Positions 57,992 to 64,000 of a stretch of 64,000 nt of DNA are shown here, piece after piece. The stretch covers positions 3,639,407 to 3,703,406 of the forward strand of contig CM036247.1 of assembly GCA_020698575.1 (NCBI GenBank), given 5' to 3'. The stretch's first letter is position 1. Each line of letters starts with the position of its first letter. The stretch comes from Bostrychus sinensis (taxonomy: Eukaryota > Chordata > Actinopteri > Gobiiformes > Eleotridae). Under the pieces are notes generated by a model. It searched no databases. It was not told the origin of the DNA and saw only the letters and a program-made list of their open reading frames with translations. A program made the translations under genes and the position numbers.

Positions 57992-60900
57992 ATGGCAGCA
58001 GGTATCAGCGTGAAACACGGGATTCTGGGGAATAAAACCCCGCTGTATTACGCTCTGCACAGAAAGACCTCGCCCAAAGATGGATTTATTCACAGAGCGA
58101 TGGAAAATACGAGCGTTAGGTCCGCGAGCAACGCCACGGACTCACAGCACAACGAGAAGTTCTGTCTGGAGCTGGTCAGGTTCGTGTTTACCAAAAAATA
58201 CTCAGGAGTCAGGACAGAGGGGAACTACTTTTTCTTAATAAAACCAAAAAAAAAAAAAAAATTACAAATAGATGGATTGTGATGAAGAATTCAAAAGTTC
58301 TGATGCTTTAAAACCACTAAATGAACTGACTTGCTTATAGAACCACTCTTTTCTCAAGTCCAAATTACTTAAATTCTTAGATCTAGTTGCTTTTCTTACT
58401 GCACAATTATTATTTAAGGCCAAAAAAATATATTGCCAGATAACATTCAAAAAATTTATATGGGGAAGAAAGAAGGGTATATTCTAAGACAGAAAATGAA
58501 TTTTAAGTTTGTGGGTGTGCGGACAACAAGAAAAAGTTTTTGTGTCTCAGTGGACTCAGACTATGGAGCAGTTTGTTTGGGGAATTGAAAGAGTGTGTAA
58601 ATATAACACATTTTAAAAGGAAATATAAAGAAACTATCTGTAAGAGTATATGACTGTAGAAAGTATGTAAATATATGTAATGATATTGTTTAATGGGTCC
58701 TGATAAAAGCTTATAATTATGGGTATATCTTAGATAATGCAAGGCATGAAGGATGGTTCAGTAGAATACGACATATTTTCTTTTGTTTCATTTACTCAGG
58801 AAATGGGAAGTTAAAATAATGTAATTTATGTTGAATGCTTATTATGGGGTGGGACTAAGTAAGTTTATACTTCCACCCACTCCTTTTCGAACATGTATTT
58901 ATATGTATATAATAACATATGTAATAATACGTATTAACATACAGTGTTGGTTTTCTTTAGGTGCCTTATGTCCTCTGGAAAGACTGCCTGCGTCATATTC
59001 TTTTTGTTGTTTTGTTTTTTGTCTTTGTTGTAATTATTGTCTTTATTGTCTATTTATGTTTTATCTGCATGTTCGAAATAAAAAATAACATAACTCTACT
59101 ACACAAAAAAACACCTATAATTAAGGACTTTTTTTTATTTTATTTAAACATACACACCCCTAACAAAAAGCAATGCTTTATTTAGTAGTAAAAAATAAAA
59201 CAACAGCAACAGCTAACCTCAAAACTCCAAAAAACCTTATCATAAATATATAACTTTAAAAAAACTGAATTATATCGCAATGTGCATTGTGCAAAACAGC
59301 AGCTCCAAACAGCTTCAGGTGTCTCTCTCTGAACTAACCATTGGCATTGAGGAAGACCAAGTGCCTCAGCTCAGAGGGGCTGATCTGGTTTCTTCTCTAA
59401 TATGCCCGGTTTTTGAAATAAAAAACAAAACAAAGCAAAAAAAAAAAAAAAAAAAAACGCTCATGGATGGAGCTGGCTCTTTGTACCGGCTCATTCGCGA
59501 CCGACCCATCATTAGGGGACAGTCCCAGTTTTAGGCTCCTTGTCCCATGTCCCAACACATTATCTGTAAAAAGACTCATATGTCCCAGTTTATAACAAAC
59601 CATGTCCCAGTTGTCCCCATTTTAACCAAAAGAAAGCACAGGAAACTGAAAACACAATTTATTATCACGTCATTATTTTAGTTCTTTAATTCTCATCATA
59701 CACTCAAAACCTAAGCCCTAAGCTTTATGTGTTTTGAATTACATGACAGGAAATTGTATACATTTTGGAAGCATTTTTGTTGCCTTCTAAGTTCAAATGC
59801 ACCACGATATCTGAAGTAAAAATAAGTTTTTGGATCTAGAAATCTGGTCACTCTAGGCAGATATAAAGAGGCACACTTAAATGATTTCAAATGATAATAT
59901 TTAAACTAAACTAGGAGGCAACGAGGACTATTTATCTTCCAGTTCATTGCATCTTAATTTACTTCTCTAAACCAAACTTGAATGTGCTTTAGTTTAACCC
60001 AACTGTATTAACGGATTGAAGAAATCTTATACTATATATGAAAAAAAAATACAACAAAACTGGGAGTAGACCTAAAATAATGTAAAAATGAGCCAGTATT
60101 ATGAGCCGGAGGTTACGGCCGCTTCGACCGCCACCAAACTCAGCGGCACTGACACATTCATACAGGCGAAGGTGGCGAAGTGAATGTGTTTAGCCCAAGG
60201 ACACACAACAGTATGAACTGGGGAGAGCTGGATTTGAACCGCCAACCTTCTCTTAACAAACTAACTCAACAGATTTAAGAAATATTTTATTATGTAGAGC
60301 AAAAGAACTATACCAAAATCTGAATATGACAAAACTCCTACTTTACACCATAGAACACACCCAGACTTAATAATTTTTACACATTTTAAATATTTTGTAC
60401 ATTTAGAAAAGTTCTGAACTACAGCTTTAGATTCACATTGACCTGTTAAGTCATCTGTTAGTATGAATATATATTTTGTGTTCTTGTGTGTCCAGGTCCA
60501 GAGACTATGACGGCTTCGTGTGCTCGCTGCTGTTTCCTGAAGAGGCTCGAAGAAACCTCTTTGGCCCTGAGAGCGTATTAATGTGGAGCTGGCCTCAGGC
60601 AGGTATTCACTACAACACACAAACAAATACTGATACATGTCTTGTATAAAGTAGGACCAGTGTACTTTAAGGAGACGCTCTGTATGCACACATGCTCTAC
60701 CTTTTTGCTAACGTTATATCAGTCTGGAATGGTTCATGTTGCAAACGTTTGTGAAGGGCGGGACCTTCAGTAGAATACTTGGAGGTGATGGATAAAGCCC
60801 AGCTTTGTAACTAAACAACAAACCGCTACGACAGTAAAACAAAACATTATCGATGCTCTTCTAGAAGATTTTTGCTGTTTTTGTGAATATGGCGCAACAT

Positions 60901-63114
60901 ACCTTAAGTTTTTCTGTGTTGCCATGTTGTTAACAAGTATTGCTAAAAGAGCTTGTTGTTGCGGCAAACCTAAACCCGCCACGGCAGTACTGCCACACCA
61001 TTGACTCGGCCGCCACCGGCTCGGACCCACACGGATCAGCGGGAGCCTGACATGATGGATTTTGTGAATTTGTGAACTCACAAATTTCACGACAATCCAA
61101 CTTGCTGTGAGAGGTAAACTGAGCTATGCTTTGGCACTAATTTGACTGAACCTGGCCTAAACCAGGATTAATCTAGAGTTAAGCTAGGACTTAAAAAGGA
61201 CCAAACCAGGCAGGTATAAACCTAAGCTTAATCTCAAAATGAACCACTCTACAACACAACCAACATAGATTAGGAGTTGACTCGGGCACAACAAGGTTTT
61301 AGTCCTGCTTTACCTGATTCCTCCTCATCATGCGTAGAGGTTTTTTTTTTTATTATTATTTAAGGTGAAGGACTCCGTTTCCCAGAAGACCATTGGTATT
61401 GATGCGGATGCAGTTTTGGAAAGCAGCGATAGAAGAAATCTACAAAGACGAGCCTCCGAACCAACCGGTCAGCGCTGAACTCTGGAGGGTAAATCCAGTC
61501 TTTATTGATTTAAACACTGGGAGCGACAGTGGTGCAGGAGGTTAAGGCAGTTGCTCACAGGGTGGGTGGTTCAATTCCTGCTCTGACCAGTGCCTCTCCT
61601 GGTGGCAACAGGAAGGGCATCCGGCCAAAGATTACATTTACTGAGAATTTACCTTCACTGTCGGATTCTTTATAGCTGTGAGGGCGATTTCTGAAGGTGG
61701 AGTTGCTATTCCCAGTTCTATCCAGGAGATGGCACAGTCAGTGGCTTAGGGGCCACAGTGCAGGTTTTCAGAAGGGCCCTAAAGTATGAAGTCTGTACGC
61801 CCATAATCATATTTAAGAAATTCAGAAAGTGCACTGAAATTCCTAACATAAATAAAATAAGCATAATTTTACGACTTAGCAGAGTCATGTAAACTAAAAA
61901 TCTAAATCTTTACATCTTCTAAAGTGTCTTATATCGTATGAACTAAAAAAGCATAATTAAAAGCTTTACAAACTTGTTTATAGTCATATAAACTAAAAAT
62001 AAAAAATCTTTAGATCTCAAGTCGTTTATGATCATATGAGAAAAAAAAATAATAATAACATGAAAGCTTTACAAAGTCACATAAATTTGTGGAGACTAAA
62101 AATCAAAGATCATTAGACCTCCCAAAGTCGTTTATGATCGTATAAAATAAAAAGCATAATTTCAGGACTTAACAAAGGCATTCATGATAAACATAAATGA
62201 CATAAATAAATATATACGAGACCTACAAAATCAATTGAGATGCTGGCACTAAGCCAGCAGTACAGAGGAATGTCCAGGCCATGGGACAATAACCTTCTAA
62301 ATATTTGGCCTATAGGATTTAGTTGAATAGCCTGAGCTAGAGGAAAGAATGTGTAAATGTAAAGTTTGTATTTTAGCGTATTCAGGGTTTACCAGTAGTA
62401 GTTTACTCGTGCTCCTAATGACTCTGAATGTGGAGCACGAGCGTGCAATACTGTATTTTAGATGTTTCAGGACACACTCATTAATTACAAGAACAGATAA
62501 GTATTGTTGTGGCTTTTACACATTAGTATTCCTATTAATAAAATATTAGTAGCAATGTTTATATGCACATATACCCAATGACGGACAAAATTAAGCCCAT
62601 GACAGAATTTTTCCGCCAATGTCCATCAAAATGGCAGACAGTAATTGTTTCTATCCAAACCACTGCATCCGGCACAAAAAAAAAAAACTTGCCAAAATGT
62701 CTGTACAAATTGATTTGATGTGGTAAGTCTCGTGTGAAAACTGCCTCCACTGCATTCACCTAAATGTGTTATTTATTACTTTTCAGGCCGTGAGGAAGCC
62801 TACTTGACGAAGAGATGGCTGCTGAGGATCGTCAAAGAGAGAGTAAGATCTCTGTCCAGTAACCAGTTTTTTCTTCTTCATTATGCATTTTTTGGCTAGT
62901 GCGACTTATACTCTGGAGCGACTTATAGTCCGGAAAATACGGTCGTTCTAAGGTTTATAAGAAAAATAATCAAATAATGTACGAATAATTAAAATGAACG
63001 GTGTTTTTCAGGAGAAAGACCTGGAGGACCGAGCGTACAGGAATCTTCAGGAGCTGGAGTCTTACTCTGAAAATGCTCAGTCATCTCTGCTGTATCTGCT
63101 GCTGGAGACGTTAG
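57992..63114 (+). CDS. ndufaf6: NADH dehydrogenase (complex I) assembly factor 6, first five coding exons
   Basis: NDUFAF6 is a mitochondrial protein of the squalene/phytoene-synthase fold needed for early complex I assembly. Exons: 57992-58179 (MAAGISVKHG ... EKFCLELVR), 60496-60598 (SRDYDGFVCSLLFPEEARR), 61365-61488 (VKDSVSQKTIG ... MRMQFWKAAIEEIYKDEPP ... VSAELWR), 62787-62842 (LTKRWLLRIVKER), 63012-63114 (EKDLEDRAYRNLQELESY ... SSLLYLLLETL). These align in order with human NDUFAF6. The remaining exons lie past the window. Indels disturb the frame: three extra bases in exon 2 (hiding ALRAFNVELAQ), one extra A in exon 3 before the MRMQFW codons, and one missing base in exon 4 before LTKRW. 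The exon 2 donor appears to be CAG|GCAGGT; the downstream GT would give the wrong phase. The start was chosen as the first ATG in frame with FCLELVR. Confidence 0.88.
58262..59090 (+). mobile_element. probable LINE 3' end in ndufaf6 intron 1
   Basis: The right end CACTCCTTTTCGAACATG ... GTTCGAAATAAAAAATAAC looks like a retroposon 3' terminus with a poly(A) signal. Upstream, a broken frame reads TFKKFIWGRKKGYILRQKM, similar in character to the C-terminal part of L1-like ORF2 proteins. Stops interrupt it throughout. Family assignment is tentative. Confidence 0.4.
60109..60243 (-). mobile_element. tRNA-derived SINE, minus strand
   Basis: The minus strand begins AAGGTTGGCGGTTCAAATCC, containing a pol III B box (GGTTCAAATCC), and continues CTTGGGCTAAACACATTCAC. 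It lies in ndufaf6 intron 1, just upstream of exon 2. Confidence 0.6.
61525..61680 (+). mobile_element. tRNA-derived SINE, plus strand
   Basis: GACAGTGGTGCAGGAGGTTA (A-box region), GGTGGTTCAATTCCTGCTC (B box) and AGGAAGGGCATCCGGCC, a body common in fish SINEs. In ndufaf6 intron 3. Confidence 0.65.
62870..62943 (+). mobile_element. end fragment of the ACCGTATTTTC transposon family
   Basis: GAGCGACTTATAGTCCGGAA then AATACGGT matches the right end of the 27,538-28,278 element; the shared TTTTTTCTTCTTCATTATGC extends the match. Located 28 bases after ndufaf6 exon 4. Confidence 0.7.
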
Positions 63115-63709
63115 GTCAGACAAGAGACTTCTAACACAACAAAATGCTCACCTGCTGTCTGATTTATGCCACCCACCTCTCTCTTTATACTGCTCCACAG
63201 ACATTAGCAGTGACAGACGGAGTTTTCCTATGGCTCAAACGGTGATGGAGCAGGAGTCTTACATAACTCCATCTGCCTCATTTGCACAATTCTGTAGTTA
63301 ATTACCGTAACTGTTGCATTACGCGCGCTTTTAATGTTTTCCTGCACTGCCACACCACCTGTCCTGTGTGGTTCTGCTGAGTGAGGCGCCATCTGGATGT
63401 TCAGGACGAGGAAATCTGAGCAGGAAATGTACGACTGAAGCGCTAACGTTAGGATCCAGATACTTATATAATGCTTTTTTCCTCTCTGCCACTTGTGCAC
63501 ACAAAACACTGGATATGAAGGCAGAAGTTAAGATCATTTTTAAAAAGATTTGAAGATTCAGAGATGTATTTTACTAATGACATGTTTATAATTCACAGTT
63601 TAGTGTCTTCTTTCAGTTTTTACCCTTTTTTTTTTTTTTTTACTTCTGGAGTCGTCACAGCAAGTCATCTGCCTCCTAGTGTGTCGTCAGGACTCAGGCA
63701 TCAGTTCCA

Positions 63710-63940
63710 TTTCAATTATTCCGCTCTTTCTCAGTTGTCTTTATAGCCTAGTTGTTAGTGGTAATGTTTACATTTTAAATTGTCAGTGGTACAGGTGCAG
63801 CAGATGCTGGTACACAAGCCTAGAGCGCCCTCTAACCAACACCTGAAGTATTTAATATATAATTCACACCTGAGTATACGTCGCACCCCTAGCCGAGGCT
63901 ATGGAAAAAAGTGTGACTTATAGTCCAGAAAATACAGTAA
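63710..63940 (-). mobile_element. half copy of the ACCGTATTTTC transposon family, reverse orientation
   Basis: CTAGAGCGCCCTCTAACCAA, GTATACGTCGCACCCCTAGC and TTATAGTCCAGAAAATACAG match the reverse complement of 27,540-27,740. Confidence 0.75.
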
Positions 63941-64000
63941 TCGGATTAATCGATAATTATTATTAAAACAATTATCCACTAATTTAGTAATCGATTAATC
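63941..64000. mobile_element. end of a GATTAATCGAT-type hAT MITE, cut by window edge
   Basis: CGGATTAATCGATAATTATT and TAGTAATCGATTAATC resemble the ends of the element at 17,090-17,534. It directly abuts the previous element. Confidence 0.5.

Noticed and set aside
60767..61090. 107-codon minus-strand frame with a hydrophobic segment (MFCFTVVAVCCLVTKLGF)
   Set aside because: No splice or conservation support; it lies in an ndufaf6 intron and has the look of a dispersed repeat, though I could not name the family.
63202..63300. Sixth ndufaf6 exon starting after TGCTCCACAG
   Set aside because: Only a few residues (DISSD) fit; the expected ADHAASHIGKAQG block does not follow, so the real exon is probably beyond the window.

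Overview
The window is vertebrate nuclear DNA, almost certainly from a teleost fish. It holds intron-rich genes with GT-AG splice sites, V-SINE and L2-type retroposon pieces, Tc1/mariner elements with TA target duplications, many hAT- and piggyBac-type MITEs, and very large simple-repeat arrays. Species is not identifiable by eye.

Four protein-coding genes were rebuilt exon by exon. (1) tp53inp1-like, + strand: the last two coding exons (329-842, 2009-2231) and a long 3'UTR to about 5,945; its first coding exon lies upstream of the window. (2) ccne2 (cyclin E2), + strand: CpG-rich promoter, non-coding exon 1 at about 8,990-9,019, eleven coding exons from 10,855 to 22,262, 3'UTR to about 24,020. 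(3) nagpa (uncovering enzyme of the mannose-6-phosphate pathway), - strand: start codon at 54,654, ten clear coding exons down to 41,453 and a probable membrane-anchor exon at 35,957-35,817. (4) ndufaf6 (complex I assembly factor), + strand: five exons from 57,992 to 63,114; the rest lies beyond the window. In human, CCNE2, TP53INP1 and NDUFAF6 are neighbours on 8q22 whereas NAGPA is on chromosome 16, so this is a conserved block with nagpa placed between ccne2 and ndufaf6. The four genes do not form a pathway: they serve stress response/autophagy, G1/S control, lysosomal enzyme targeting and mitochondrial complex I assembly.

Between and inside the genes most sequence is repeats. The most distinctive are: a hAT-like MITE family carrying an 11-bp minisatellite (units of the type CCAGGACTAAA / CCAGGTCTAAA) that has expanded to about 1 kb at 6.9-7.9 kb and 1.3 kb at 24.2-25.5 kb and occurs in degenerate form in several introns; a 1.25-kb purine-strand minisatellite in the last ccne2 intron; a 3.1-kb trinucleotide array (29.84-32.93 kb) with nested higher-order periods of 282 and 693 bp; three solo LTRs of one family, each with a 4-bp target duplication; two dead Tc1-like elements; and at least four hAT MITEs with readable 8-bp target duplications.

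Single-base insertions or deletions break the reading frame of ccne2, nagpa and ndufaf6 at otherwise well conserved codons. Because this hits three unrelated genes, uncorrected assembly errors are a likelier explanation than three pseudogenes. I found no prokaryotic, phage, CRISPR or tRNA/rRNA gene features, and nothing I would call a new biological system. The best leads are the mobile minisatellite and the intron-intron duplication inside ccne2 that preserves both the empty and the filled site of a hAT insertion.
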